Below are positions 37,501-48,727 of a DNA stretch of 64,000 bases, one piece after another (the stretch's first letter is position 1; each line of letters starts with the position of its first letter). The stretch comes from Xiphophorus maculatus. Its lineage: Eukaryota; Chordata; Actinopteri; Cyprinodontiformes; Poeciliidae. The position numbers and the translations under genes are program-made. The notes under the pieces were generated by a model. That model did no database searches. It had not been told where the DNA came from and saw only the letters and a list, made by a program, of their open reading frames with translations. The stretch spans positions 286,501 to 350,500 of the forward strand of contig NC_036455.1 of assembly GCF_002775205.1 (NCBI RefSeq), given 5' to 3'.

Positions 37501-40500
37501 TTACTGATATTTATTGAACAGTGGAGAAAATAGTAAAAAATAAAATAATTTCTATAGAGTTTTAAAAAAAAAAAAAAAAAACACCATTAATTGGAATTTG
37601 TATTGTAAAAGATGAATCAAAACTCTCATCCTGAAATTAGAAAACACAATAAATGCCCAATTACACAGGGATCTGACATATCAGCCGAATTTGCAACCAC
37701 CAGTGATTTCAATCCTTTTTAAAGTCATTAATGCAGTGTAAATACAAAGTTTTACAATAACTTTACGATGGATATTTGAGTTGTGAGCATGATTAAAATA
37801 TGGACGGATGGCGGGATGAAGTGGCAGGTGGACAGACAAACTGGCAGCCAAATTGGCGGATGGATATACTTATACTTATATTCTTTTTCCACTTTTGTAA
37901 AAATGAATCCTGGAACTTGAAAATTCAAAACTTTTCCAGCCTCTGTAGGAACCACAAGGTAACGGGCTAATCATCGAGAGAAAGTGATGCTTCTTTGCGG
38001 GGAAACTGGCCTCCAACAAACCAGAGCTGATGAATAGTCATTATCCTATCATTGTTGGATAATGAAGCTAATTTTTGTCCCCAATTACAGAGGCCGCTTG
38101 CTGCCTTCGAGGACATGCGCTTGTGAAGGTCAGCCAAGCCTTCCTCCAGAGGCTGTCCATCAGCATATTGCTCTGCCTTGGGCACATTACACCCCAGGGA
38201 AAGAAGAAACATGAAAGGCAAAATACAAACAGAGAGAGAACCGCCGACACAGACAGATGGCTAAAAATCTAACATGTCTCGTTTCTAGTCCATTGTGAAA
38301 GGCAACAGTGCAGATTCTCCTCTCCAAACAAGACAAACACAGGCACACAGGATCAGATACACTTCGCTGTTCCTGAACTCCTCCTCAGGGTGTTCAGGAG
38401 CGTCCTGAGAAGCTGTTCAATATTTGGTCTCATTAGTTGTACAGGGCTTTGCATTAACAGAAAGACATTAGGATTGATTAGATTTACCCAGAATCATTAA
38501 AGTGAAGCAATAAGAAAAAAAACCTTAAACAGTTAAAGGTAACTCCTTTAATACAGCACTTTGAATAGGTATTCATTTATACTGAACTTATTTATATTTT
38601 GCTACAAACCATAATGCGTTTTATTGGGATTTTATGTGGTAGACCAACAAAAAGTAGTAAATAATAGTGAAGTGAGAGGAACGAGTGAAAAATGAAATAT
38701 GGTTCTTTAAAATCTAAGAATCCTTGAATCGGAAAAGTGTCATGCATTCGTTTTAACCCCCTTTACGCCGATATCCTTAAATAAATTTCAGCGCAACAAC
38801 GTCAGACATCTACTTGGCAAACAGTGTGCATCTGTAGAAAAGAAAAAAACAATATCAACTCAAGTACAGATGTTCTATGAAGAGCCAAGGGATTTATTTT
38901 TTTAGAGAAAAATAAAGGATAAAATATAAAGAGTGACATAACTGGAAACCTACAAAGAAATAGAAGTTCACCTAAACTGACAAGCCAAATATAGGAGGGC
39001 ATTAATCAGAGAAGCAGCCAAGAGGCCCACAGTAACTCTGGATGAGCTGCAGAGATCCACAGCTCAGGTGGGAGAATCTGCCACGACAGCAGCCATCAGT
39101 TGAGCAACTACTGTATGTGCCACTTTGTGTTGGTCTATCAAATACAATCTCATTGAAGTTTTCAATTATAACGTGCCAGAATGTAGAAAAAGTTTATGTA
39201 ATACAAATACATCTGCAAGGCTCTGTAGTTGTATAACCTTAAAGGGTCATTCAATGAAAAAATTCCCTCCTGTTTTGGCTCTCGGCCAGCACATCTGGTA
39301 AGTGGTTATTATAGATTAAATCTAAATCCATGCTAAAATCAGATCTCTTTTGAAGTGTTTTAATTACAGCTCGGAGTGCTGGAGGGGAAAAAAAATAAAC
39401 AGCTTGAAAAACCAGCTGAGAGTTTTGGGAACATCTTTACTAGGGAATCAGTTTTGGTCCTTGTGAGAAGCAGACTAAATATTTATTAAGTAGTGTTCTG
39501 ATGCTGTCGACCAATTAAGTTTAACTGGGAATTTTACAGGATTGTATTTGAGCCTAATAGTATCCAAATTGACTGTGTAATTTTAACAGAATCTTCAGGA
39601 TTCGGCTAAAAATCCTCTTAAGACGTGAACATTATCGAGAATTGTTGGATAATGGCGCACACCAACCTACATTTCATGCCCAGGAGCAAGTGATTATAAG
39701 CAGATTAAAAAGCTGCAGGCCCCACCAAACAGCATCAAACACCCGGACCCTCTCTGGGGAGCTGTGTGTGTGTGTGTGTGTGCGCGTGTTTACAGACTAG
39801 CAATCAAGAGTGGGGGGGAAGGGGAAGCAGAAAATGCCCTTTATTCAAAAATAATCACATGCAAAGTATTTTCACTCATCCTGGGTTGAATTTGGCATGT
39901 GGTTAGCACCGAAACACACCCGACCTCGGAAAAGGAGAGGTTGCCTGGCAGCTGCTCTGCTCACCTTCAGTCTGTGTCACTCATCTTTTTAATGATGCCC
40001 TGCTGATACCGCTCCCCACACACACAAACATAAGCAGTGGCTACAGACTTCGTCCCATGCAGGACATCATAGAGGTTGTGTTGTGCCACCTGCCTCCTCC
40101 ATGCGTGCCAATTACAGCGCAGACATCTGCAGGCAACGCGGGAACAAAAGCGCGGGCTGATGTGACTCGCAAACCAACAACCCCGCTGATCGACGATTGT
40201 TAAGTTGTCCCTCGTGGCAGCTGTTCGGCACAGAGAGACACGGCTGAGTCTGGGCTTAAACACGTTCACACCTGAGCTCGCAGCTGCCGCAACGATGAAC
40301 AGATATGTTTTTCTGAGACGAGAGAAAATGCCACATGCTGGTGCTGCAGAACTCAAGTCTCATTTTGAATCGTAAATCCAGTGATTATCCAAAAGCAACA
40401 TAAATCTAATGGCATTTATGAATGTTGTGGAATTGATGCTGCTCTTGCTATCTCTGCAGTACACATCACCCTGTGCAAGTACAAAATGGAAGAAAAAAAT

Positions 40501-43500
40501 TTAATGTGTGCTAAAAAAGCAACAAAAAAACATATGCCCCTTGTTTTTCTGTCTTTCATCTTAAAAATGTGTCACAAATCTTCCATTCATGACCAGCTGA
40601 AGCGCTTTCTTTCAGATAGTCAACTAAGCAGATCTATGCAACTTTGTATTGCTCTGTTTTACATATCTTGGCCAAAACTGTATTTTGTATAAACTTTCTT
40701 GACAGAATATAAACCGTGTATTTTAATTTTATTTTAATAGTGATTTCTGTTCCAGACATCACTATTAACCATGGAAAAGTAATTTTTAAGAAAGGAAGAA
40801 AAGTTTGTGAATTTAGCTTTTACGAACAATCCAAACAGAGTCAGTAATGAGACTGCAGAAAACATCAGTGAACATGATGCTAATATTATGCCTGCGAGCA
40901 AAACAGAAAAACAGTCAGAGCTAAATTTAACCTGATGGAGAGAGACTGAGGCTTCAAACCTGCATGACAAGGTAAATCAGACAATCCTTTGCTTCTCCAA
41001 ATATTTGCAGCAACATTTAAATCTATTTCTGTTCCGAGTCAGCAAGAACAGAGAGGGTGTCAAAACAAAGCTGGACTTCAAGGTGAAAGTCTGAGTCTTT
41101 GGTTCCTCAACACCATCCTGTGACATCTTCATAACACAGAGGAAACTTCGCTACGTTTTGTTTGTCACCGGTGTCAAAGAAAAGCTCAGTGCAGAAATAC
41201 TTTATGACTTTAGAGACGTCTCCTAGTATAACTTGACTGACATATTTTTATCATGTTCCGTTTCCCGTATTTAGAAACCTTCTCAGTCACACCTAATCCA
41301 AATTCATTACGCCTTCCTGTCCTCGGAAAAAAGGAAAAGCTTTGCATTACAAATCAGTTCAAAACACAATCTCTTTCACCGCTTTAGTCCTGTTCCACAT
41401 GCTTGATTATGGACAAAGCTGAAGTTTTCATTGTCCTTAATCTTGCGTACAGCTACCGAGGGTCAACATTCCAGGTAGATGGCTTCCTTGAATTCCCAAT
41501 TTGACTTCAAAGGCTGTCTTGAAGGTAACCATAGTTACCGTTGGATCTGTGCAGTTGTGTTGACGTGTGTGCTCTGATAACCTGCTGTCAGGTCTGATTT
41601 GATGCCCAGCAAGCTATATTGGACTACAACAGAGGATGTGGAAGAACAGTCAAAGAGCCTTGCAAGCTTGTAGGATCTAAAAAAAAAATGGTTGGAGATT
41701 ACGGACCCCAGCTGGGAGCCTGTGAGGAGACTACAACAAAGGGTAGAAAAGGGGAAAAACGTTTTCTTTTTTGTCATAAGCATTAAAACAGCAGGAAACC
41801 TAAACTTATTATCCAAACAGGAACAAAAATAAATAAATAATGTAAAAAGAGAGTTCTCTAGGCTTTTGGTCCAATAAAAAAGAATAAAAGAATACATTTA
41901 AGTTATTAAAGGGCAGACATATCACAATACCTAATAAACACTTTCACATTTTAGAAAATATGGAAAGTAGAGTTGTTTTTTTCTTTTTTCATTGGAGGCT
42001 GCTCGTTTAAGAACAGAGAAATGAGATGGGTGGCAAAAACAGGAACAAATTTCTACACAGGCCGAACGCTTCACAAGAACTCAAGAGCAGAACCCATCGG
42101 AGGTTCACTTTGGTCAGTAAGGTGCCCTGATCGCAGTTTTCTGGCCGATCACCAATTTTTAAAAAGTGTTGGAAATAACAGGAGCGTCTTAAAACTTAAA
42201 ATGTACAATACCAAACATTTTAAGCTTGATATATAGAGCATTTTTATAGCTGCTGAATGTAACGTAGTTACTTGACTATGCTATAAAATGGCATTATGTG
42301 AGATGTAACGCACAGAAAGTCGATTTGACATAATAACCCCCTATAAAAACAGATTTTGACCAAAGTTCTTTGTGGATAACATATGAAACTAACTGCACTT
42401 AAATAAAATATATCCTTTACAAAAATAAGAAGTACACAGGAAGAATTATGTTAGCTACATTATTTGGAGAGACTGAAATCCCTGTAATATGTAAAAGGTA
42501 TGAAACATCTGCTCCTTTTCCTTTTTTTGTTTTTATGAATATCTGCCTATAAGGGGAAAAAAACAACAAGGAAAAAAAGGGTGTATGAAAGATTCAGGTC
42601 AGAACTGTTAAAACATTTTTTATGGTACAAAGAGCCCAAAAATAATAAGAACCCACTGGGACCTCAGCAATCCTTACCTTGCTGATGTGAAACTCGAGGC
42701 GCCTCATGTACCTCTCAATGCTTTTGATTTGCTGCAGGAAGACACAGACAGCCAGCTTCACTACAACAACAATGTGGCAACACATGGCATTTTGATGCAA
42801 AAACGTCTTGTTACTTTTCAACGCAACCTCCATTGGCTCACCTTGTCGAGATCATACAGCACTCCCTGGAGAATAACAACAAAAAAAGTTAGGAAAAGGC
42901 GTGCATCAAACAATGATTTTAAATAGAAAAGTCATAAAATATACATTTTTATGTTGCTTAAACCTAATATTTGTATGCACAATGTTGATCCATATCAACA
43001 TGTTTTCATGCATCTCACCAGGCGAGAATTCCTCTTCATGTCTTTCATTAGAGATGTGAGTTTATCCAGCTCCGTCTGATGAACTTCAAGATATTCACTA
43101 AGCAGCAGGTAAAGAAACGTGTGATAAAAATCTTCTCAGATCACTCAAAGGAAATAGCAAAGGTTACTGTTGGCAAAACAATGTCTGTAACACAAACATT
43201 TATGAGATTAGTCTAAACATTCCCAGGTGGGAATGTTAACTACGATGACTGGATGAACATGAGAGTGCGAGTTACTCACTCCAAGCCTTGTTTGAGAGCT
43301 GTGTAGACCTCCTCCAGCCGTTTGGGCTGCGGCTCCCTGGAGCTGCTGCCGCCTTTATGGCCAGATAGGTGGGGCTTCTTGGGCTTGGACTGAGGCTTCT
43401 TCGGCACTACGGAGTTCCCAATGAACGAGTTACAGCTGCAGACCCAGAAAGATGGATGAGGATTTTATATTCCACTGGCTTTGACGAACTCCAAACCAAA

Positions 43501-45100
43501 GCTGGTGTGAATAGTGTCATGAAAAAGCATTCGCATTAGTCTGCTCTTGCTTTTTTCGGACACTTACAAATTTCTTACCATTTACTGAGGATAACCTGAG
43601 TAAATACAAAAAAAAACTGTTTACAAATGATGGTTTCACTTATTTAGAGAAACTATCCAAAACTATCCAAACAGGACTTTACCTATGTGAAAAAAACAAC
43701 AGTATCCCATTAAACTTTAATACTGGTTGGCGTCAACAATTGTCATCTAGTGTTTGTGGTGACTGGCAGTGAGTCTTTTACATCTCTATAAAAGGTAATT
43801 GGTCCACTTTTCTTGGAAGAATTGCTTTAATCCAGCCACATTGGGGGGTTTAAAGCATGTAAAGCACAGTCTGTTTATAGTCGTGCCACAGCATCTCAAT
43901 CCAGTTCAAACTATGCAGGGCCCCTTTTTGTGCACTTCAGAGAAAGACATGCAGGTATGCCTCAGTTCATGGCCTCCACAAGCTGATGTCTGGACAGTCT
44001 TCAATGTAGAGGTGTCAGAGTTCAAAACGTTTCTCATCAGTCCAGTCATCATTCAGATGTTCTTTTGGCTAATGTTAATTGGGTCTTGATGCTCTTTTAT
44101 TGGTCAGTACTGGTTTTCACCTTGAAACTCTCCCAACAAGCAATTTTTGCTGAATCTCTTTCCTTATTTTTGAATTTGAACTCTGACCTTAACCTTTAGA
44201 GACGCCTGTCCTGCTTTAGATATTGTTCTTGGTTCCTTTTGACCTCCTAGATGACCTGGTGATGCATTATTTGATCAGGTATGGCAGGTGGGTCTCTTCA
44301 GAGATTTTCTTTTCACATTGATAAAAACTTTATCATATGTTCTTGCATTATTATTATTATTATTATTACTATTATTACTATTTTTGATGGATTTTAATAG
44401 GCCTGGGTGTGGCTATGGACATTAAACAAATTTTTACAAACATTTGAAAAGTTATAATAAGTTAATGATTTAAAGAGGTTGACAGTTTTCATCACATGTC
44501 AAGGTTGCTTGTTTTTTTTTTGTTTTTTTTAAATCAATAAATGATATAATCATTCCAAACATTTTGTATTACATTTGGTTATCTCTGTCTGGTACTAAAA
44601 TCTGTTTGGTAATCTGAAACTTTTCTTATTTGCAGAAAAAGAATGCATAACACTGTGACTCTCTTGTTAAACATGTTAACAAATCACATCTTCACCAAAG
44701 AAGCCTAGACGATCTTATCACTCCCAGGAAGCATGTGTGAAACAGCACGTATGTGTGCCTATCTGTGAAGTCATGCAGACACGTCCTCTCTGAGCCCCGG
44801 CTACTTTTAACTGACCTCAGAAAGGCCATCATTTATCTTGATCCAGAGCAAAGTTACAAAACTGAGCCAATAAAGCTCAGAGCAATCAGTGACGCTCGAC
44901 TATTCATCTGTCTCCTCCCCAGCGGTGGCTCACAAAGAGAAACCCACAACTGATTCAAAAGGAAGAAGACAATACATCTGGTATAGCTACGCACAAGTCG
45001 GGTGTTAAAGGAAATGGAAAAAAAATAGTCATTTAAATTATTTCATTACAATTCTCTTTATATTTAATGAGATACTTGTGAATTTCTTTAAGGAATTAGA

Positions 45101-45159
<59 letters not shown>

Positions 45160-45528
45160 AATGTACAATAAGAGCATTTAAATCCATTATATTTCTATGT
45201 AAAATGTCCTGACATCTAAAGTAGTTTATGGTGACATCCAATAAGGTTTCCACGGCCCACAGCATTACAGATCCCCTGCCACACTAAACAGCAGGCATTT
45301 CTTCACATATCTTCTGTGTCTTCATCTGCTGTAATAAAATTGACCCACTTGCAGCTCAACCTTATTCTCAGTTGAGCAACGCCCATTGTTCAATGCAAAG
45401 TGATAAAGTATTTCAAATTAAAGAAAGTTCCACATTCTTCCATCTTTTGTGTCATTTTGTTTTTAGCAAATCTTGTCATTTAGTGCATTGCACCGGTTTT
45501 AAAAATAGCCAATTCAGGTTCATTAAAA

Positions 45529-45559
<31 letters not shown>

Positions 45560-48500
45560 AATAAAAATAATAATACGTAATAATAATAATAATAATAATA
45601 AATAAAAACAGTAAAACAATTCTGTTATTTAATAAAGTGGAAACATCATTCCACAGTTTTGTTTGATATTTTTTATTAGTTAGTTCTAAAGGTTCCTATA
45701 AAAAATACTGCAGACTGAACTCCATCTCCTTTTACCCCAAATTGTTTTTGCGTCAATACGGAGCAGCTCTTTGGTCTTTTAGAGACCAAAGAGCTGCCAC
45801 ACATTTGTTTTCTGTCCTCCCATTAATTCATTTTACGTCACACTCATTTTTGCCCCATTCGTGGTTTTTAAAAGTATCTCAGATTTAACAAACCGCATTA
45901 TTTCCTTCAACCGAACGATCGTCTTAGGGACACGAAAGCAACCAATTCTAGAGCTGGACGAGTTGAAACGTGCGAGTGGAAGTTCATGCGGCGCTGCCAC
46001 AAATGTAGGGCAACACTGAATCAAACTGCTGTTTAGCCTTGGGGTCAGATGAGCTGCAGTGCAAAATGTTTCTTGACGGAGACACGCTCAGGAGCATGCA
46101 TATGCACACATGCCACAATTTCTATGCCAACTAATACATTTGATTTTGCACCCTTGCACAAAAAGTGCAACGTCTGTAAGATGCAAGCATGCATGAATGC
46201 CTGTAAAGCATGATCGCATATCACGCATGAGAAGTCCGTTAGCAGCAACAGAGCCACTCGTTCAGACTGTGAAGCGCTGCAGCGGCATCACAGGCCGTAT
46301 CTCTGCAGCCTTCCACTTCCCTCATTATCAGAGTGTAACTCGTCTGTCGCTGCAAGTCGCCCACACACTTGAGTCATTCCAACAAATACCATGCCATCCA
46401 CTGTCTGAACAGAGAGAAAAGAGAGCAGGGGCATTTTTAAATGGGTTCTCTCTGCAGGACCAAGACAGCTGAAGACAAGAAAGCACTGAAAAAGAAGATT
46501 GCAAAAGAGAAATCCGGGATGGACGTGTGAATGTGCTTTATCTCTAGAAGATTGAGTCAAAAATATCATCCTTAAAGATTATTGAGGTGAAAACTATAGA
46601 AACCCTGTGGGTTGCTTGAATGTTTTGCAGAGATGTCAGGAATGAATAAAAATGAGATTTTTCCAGTCTCATACTTGGATGGAAGGATGGACAAATATAA
46701 CTTTGGATAGGGGACATAATATTTTTTCAGATACCACTTTTTTTAAAAGTCCTTCACTCTAATTATATGACCTTTTAAACTTTTCCAAAACAAATAGAAA
46801 GCATCTTCACATTTTGAGCCAGTTTATCAGAAAACTTAATGAGTTTCCTGCAAAACTGTCTAGTTAATATATCTTCACCTTCCTAAAATAATGGCATTTG
46901 TCATTTTTTCCAAAAGTCAATTTTGCAGGAAAAAAGTTTTAGAGACGTATTCTGAAATAAGCATAAATTTTAGAGAAGCATCTTACTGTGGTGTGGATTT
47001 TTTTTATGATCTCATCTCGTTAGCTAGGTTAACAGAAAATATTTTAGAATGGACATGTGACCATTGATTAAACTTCAAGCTTCAGGCTGACGAGGAGCAT
47101 CAGTGAAAGTCTGTCATTTTGTTTTTCCACCATGTTCCACGCTGTCCAGACAGCCGGTGATCTGTCAGAAATCTCATTGGTCAGAGCTGCAAAACTCTAA
47201 AAGCCTTTAACACCCAAAACTGACTGCAGAAAAAGCCCCTTTTAGCGTCTCTGAACATCTGTTTCCAAGCCCAAAAAAAACCAGCATATTAACTTGGCCT
47301 TAATATCCACTTCTGTGAAGTAGCAGCTTGTCTTTGCATTTAAAGTAAATCAGGATCACAAATCCAAAGTAATAATATTTCCCCATTTGAAAAGCATTAA
47401 TGACGGAAGCAGCTCTGCTACTTCTCAACGCAGCGATCATTCAGAAGTGATGTCAGCGCAGCAACATGACTGTTTATACAGATTACTGACACTTCGCATC
47501 TTCTCCCACTGTTGCAGCCATCTCTCTTGGCAGGTTTGATGCTATTCTTGAGCGCTATTCTTCTCCTCTAATGAGCCGTGGTGATGCACGTAGACACAGA
47601 ATTGCAAACAGAAAACTCGGTTTGCAATTCTTGTGGGGTAAATCTTGTGTCCTTAGATTTACCCCCTTTTTGCATCTCCACATGTTACAAGACTTAAGAA
47701 ACATGCAGCAAGCTGAAAATACCATGAGTGGGAGCAGTATGTCAGGTTTGGCTGGGATAAACCAGTAATTAGTAGTCCAGGAAGTACATTCTTGAAAAAC
47801 AGCACTTTAAATTGTTTGCAAGACAGTTAGAATTATTGATATTAGTAGTAAGCCAGAAGGAGTTTTTCTCATAATAAGCACAATATTTCAAAAATGCAGA
47901 ATGCAGGAAAACCTTGTGACTCCAAAAATCATTTTAAACAATCACTTATAGCATTTCTTGTTCTAATCTTTTAATTACTAATTAATAAAATCTTACACTT
48001 TGGTAAAGTAGCAATAAACATCATCATTCATGCTAAAAAAATAAAGTTTTCTCTACTGTCCATGATCATCTTGGCTACATTTATGTTTGTGTGCATATTT
48101 AAAACAGCTAACGTAGACCAAACACGTAATTACCTTTTAAATATAATGGGTAAAAACAACATCAACAAAATTTAATATAGCAACCTTTAGTGTAATGTAG
48201 AACTACACAACATATTTATTTCCTATTAGTTTTAACGTGTTCAAAACTGTAATCAGAAATTACTTGGTGACAATATTTCTATTTTAAGGTTAAAACTGTT
48301 TAATTGCCATGTATTTAAAGTCTGAATGCATTATCATTCCCTGTTCTATCTAATATAGAGCTTAGTGAAGAAGAGGCTAATGCTCAAAGACAGATTTAAA
48401 TAATAAGAGCCTATTTAAATTGGGTTTGTGGCCAAAAAGAAACATTTTCTGTGAGCAAAAAGAGAAATACAATTAAATGGAAGTAAATCTAGCACTGTAA

Positions 48501-48701
48501 ATGTATCTAATCTAGCTTACCCCTGACTTGCATATTCATTTATTTCAAATATATATATATTTTTTTTAAATGCTCCTGTGGTGGGTTTTTGTGGGTGTTT
48601 ACTTACCGAGAGCGCCGCTCCTGCAACGTGCTGAATCCGGCGAACGACTGGCTCCGTATGATCCCATTGGGCCCTCCAGGGGAGTGGGTGCCGGCCGACA
48701 T
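24088..48701 (-). CDS. ripor2: RIPOR2 (FAM65B), RhoA-binding regulator, 22 coding exons
   Basis: RIPOR2 binds and restrains RhoA. It acts in leukocyte polarity, myoblast differentiation and hair-cell stereocilia, and human variants cause deafness. Coding exons in order: 48607-48701, 43280-43435, 43019-43097, 42842-42865, 42678-42731, 35822-35971, 35011-35074, 34811-34854, 33234-33359, 32988-33136, 32467-32596, 32136-32282, 30086-30832, 28898-29082, 28382-28544, 28170-28302, 27913-28074, 26598-26771, 25612-25814, 25449-25532, 25248-25338, 24088-24188. All junctions are GT/AG and in phase, giving 1086 aa (human 1068). The N-terminus keeps [18 protein letters not shown] coiled coil and the RhoA-binding region follow, then a long acidic, serine-rich exon, and a C-terminal helical, ARM-like region ending LAYEQLD. 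Conserved LEVTWYPFDVED and [18 protein letters not shown] favour RIPOR2 over RIPOR1 or RIPOR3. The ATG exon has 26 untranslated bases after an acceptor, so an upstream exon exists but was not found. Confidence 0.95.
27244..27635. mobile_element. Foldback MITE in ripor2 intron 17
   Basis: The left arm starts CTGCAAAAGTACAAAATCTT and the right arm, read in reverse, starts CTGCAAAAATACAAAATCTT. The arms stay similar for over 100 bases, through ACTAACTTACAAGTAACTTT-like sequence. There is no coding capacity. Related copies lie at 2718-3030 and about 28780-28830. Confidence 0.75.
28780..28830. mobile_element. Truncated foldback MITE with perfect hairpin
   Basis: Perfect 13-base arms AAAATCTCACCAA (28793-28805) and TTGGTGAGATTTT (28812-28824) enclose a 6-base loop. 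The sequence matches the terminal part of the foldback family (TTGCAAAAAC... CCAAGTATTTTTGG). It lies inside ripor2 intron 14, within 75 bases of the exon 14 donor. Confidence 0.6.
29201..29282. mobile_element. Minimal Tc1-like insertion made of two terminal repeats
   Basis: The segment is almost only two inverted repeats, CTGCTCAAAAAAATAAAGGG and its complement, joined by a few bases and flanked by TA on each side (29201-29202, 29281-29282). These ends match those of a widespread fish Tc1/mariner element. All internal sequence has been lost. It sits in ripor2 intron 13 at the edge of an older Tc1-like remnant. Confidence 0.8.
29283..29620 (-). mobile_element. Tc1-like remnant, reverse orientation
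   Basis: Phrases such as TTCAAGTCTTGCCACAGATT, GGATTTAGGTCTGACTGGGC and CCTGCTGGAAGGTGAA are degenerate complements of Tc1-like transposase regions common in fish. The frame is destroyed. Confidence 0.6.
30086..30832 (-). CDS. ripor2: ripor2 exon 13, long acidic exon
   Basis: This 747-base exon (249 codons, about residues 407-655) is by far the largest. It begins [11 protein letters not shown] and carries a strongly acidic tract around residues 479-498 ([18 protein letters not shown]). [20 protein letters not shown] and a helical segment ending in [10 protein letters not shown] follow. The donor after LLK (30085-30084) was chosen over the longer open frame because it joins in phase to exon 14 and matches the human join (LK followed by C). 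The serine-rich content suggests phosphorylation, which is inference. Confidence 0.92.
31480..31900 (-). mobile_element. Tc1-like remnant in ripor2 intron 12
   Basis: AACATGATGCTGCCATTACC near 31530-31549 is the complement of the conserved transposase-derived stretch seen in the other Tc1 remnants. The surrounding 400 bases match the same repeat type. No frame survives. Confidence 0.5.
32136..32282 (-). CDS. ripor2: ripor2 exon 12 with RSRSF motif
   Basis: The 49-codon exon encodes a basic segment with [20 protein letters not shown], matching HRSRSFSDLPSLRPS in human RIPOR2. The exon acceptor is weak in pyrimidines, but the phase and the conserved join to [11 protein letters not shown] support it. 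RSRSF resembles a 14-3-3 docking site; the human protein is known to bind 14-3-3, but the site used is not established by this sequence. Confidence 0.85.
32467..33359 (-). CDS. ripor2: ripor2 exons 9-11
   Basis: Exons 33234-33359, 32988-33136 and 32467-32596 encode a conserved beta-rich region. Landmarks are [50 protein letters not shown] and [13 protein letters not shown]. The Tyr codon of TW-Y-PFDVED is split between exons 10 and 11, which fixes both splice sites. Confidence 0.93.
35330..35775 (-). mobile_element. Tc1-like remnant in ripor2 intron 6
   Basis: The interior (CTAACAAGCTTTACCGAACAGCTGG...) and the end with TGTTGTTGTAATGTAATAAA match degenerate fish Tc1-type repeats in reverse orientation. 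No coding frame is present. Confidence 0.4.
37129..37152. repeat. CTGT tetranucleotide microsatellite
   Basis: Six CTGT units preceded by an interrupted unit, inside ripor2 intron 5. Confidence 0.9.
38570..39240 (+). mobile_element. Tc1-like remnant in ripor2 intron 5
   Basis: Features: TTATTGGGATTTTATGTGGTAGACCAACA-type left part (38622-38650), the ATTAATCAGAGAAGCAGCCA AGAGGC stretch (from 39001), and GAGCTGCAGAGATCCACAGC (39042-39061). These match the remnants at 54655-55560 and 62560-63420 in order and orientation. Confidence 0.6.
39763..39788. repeat. TG dinucleotide repeat
   Basis: A run of TG units ending in TGCGCG. Ordinary microsatellite in ripor2 intron 5. Confidence 0.85.
42678..43435 (-). 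CDS. ripor2: ripor2 exons 2-5, N-terminal coiled-coil region
   Basis: Exons 43280-43435, 43019-43097, 42842-42865 and 42678-42731 encode the basic CNSFIGNS and [12 protein letters not shown] stretches. These are followed by the helical [28 protein letters not shown] and [18 protein letters not shown]. The split Arg (exon 1/2) and Asp (exon 2/3) codons fix the joins. Confidence 0.93.
42842..42865 (-). CDS. ripor2: ripor2 exon 4, 24-base microexon
   Basis: It encodes exactly GVLYDLDK, a peptide also present at this place in human RIPOR2. The exon is flanked by CAG acceptor and GTGAGC donor and is in phase on both sides, so it could be skipped without breaking the frame. Confidence 0.9.
43690..44420 (-). 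mobile_element. Nonautonomous Tc1-like remnant in ripor2 intron 1
   Basis: TCATCAGTCCAGTCATCATT (about 44034-44053) and GGCCTGGGTGTGGCTATGG (from about 44400) match a fish repeat also seen at 51500-52430 and 56640-57250. A TTA microsatellite lies at about 44347-44380. Confidence 0.45.
45105..45154. repeat. TA dinucleotide repeat
   Basis: 25 uninterrupted TA units, a highly mutable microsatellite able to form a cruciform. Confidence 0.95.
45527..45607. repeat. AAAT/AAT compound microsatellite
   Basis: A run of AAAT units passes into AAT units through a short interruption containing ACGTAATA. Confidence 0.9.
45763..45797. repeat. Perfect hairpin, 15-base stem
   Basis: Arms GCAGCTCTTTGGTCT (45763-45777) and AGACCAAAGAGCTGC (45783-45797) enclose a 5-base loop. 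No TE terminus is recognised around it. Confidence 0.9.
47599..47665. repeat. Two adjacent perfect hairpins
   Basis: GAATTGCAAAC (47599-47609) pairs with GTTTGCAATTC (47620-47630). Four bases later GGGGTAAATC (47635-47644) pairs with GATTTACCCC (47656-47665). Confidence 0.9.
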
Positions 48702-48727
48702 GATCTCCGGGACACGGGAAGACACTC
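48607..48727 (-). CDS. ripor2: ripor2 first coding exon
   Basis: The ATG is at 48699-48701. The peptide starts [20 protein letters not shown] and resembles the start of human RIPOR2. The exon opens at a TGCAG acceptor (48727 is its first base), so translation starts in an internal exon. The donor GTAAGT at 48606-48601 is strong. Confidence 0.9.

Larger units (their letters stand above)
35972..42677. other. ripor2: ripor2 intron 5, 6.7 kb, no exon seen
   Basis: The intron holds a CTGT microsatellite (37129-37152), a Tc1-like remnant (38570-39240), a TG repeat (39763-39788) and a GC-richer patch with a 129-codon open frame (39967-40356). I found no exon that joins in phase to the flanking ones. 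Confidence 0.6.
43436..48606. other. ripor2: ripor2 intron 1 (between coding exons 1 and 2)
   Basis: 5.2 kb with microsatellites, a Tc1-like remnant and hairpins at 45763-45797 and 47599-47665. No additional coding exon was found. Confidence 0.6.
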
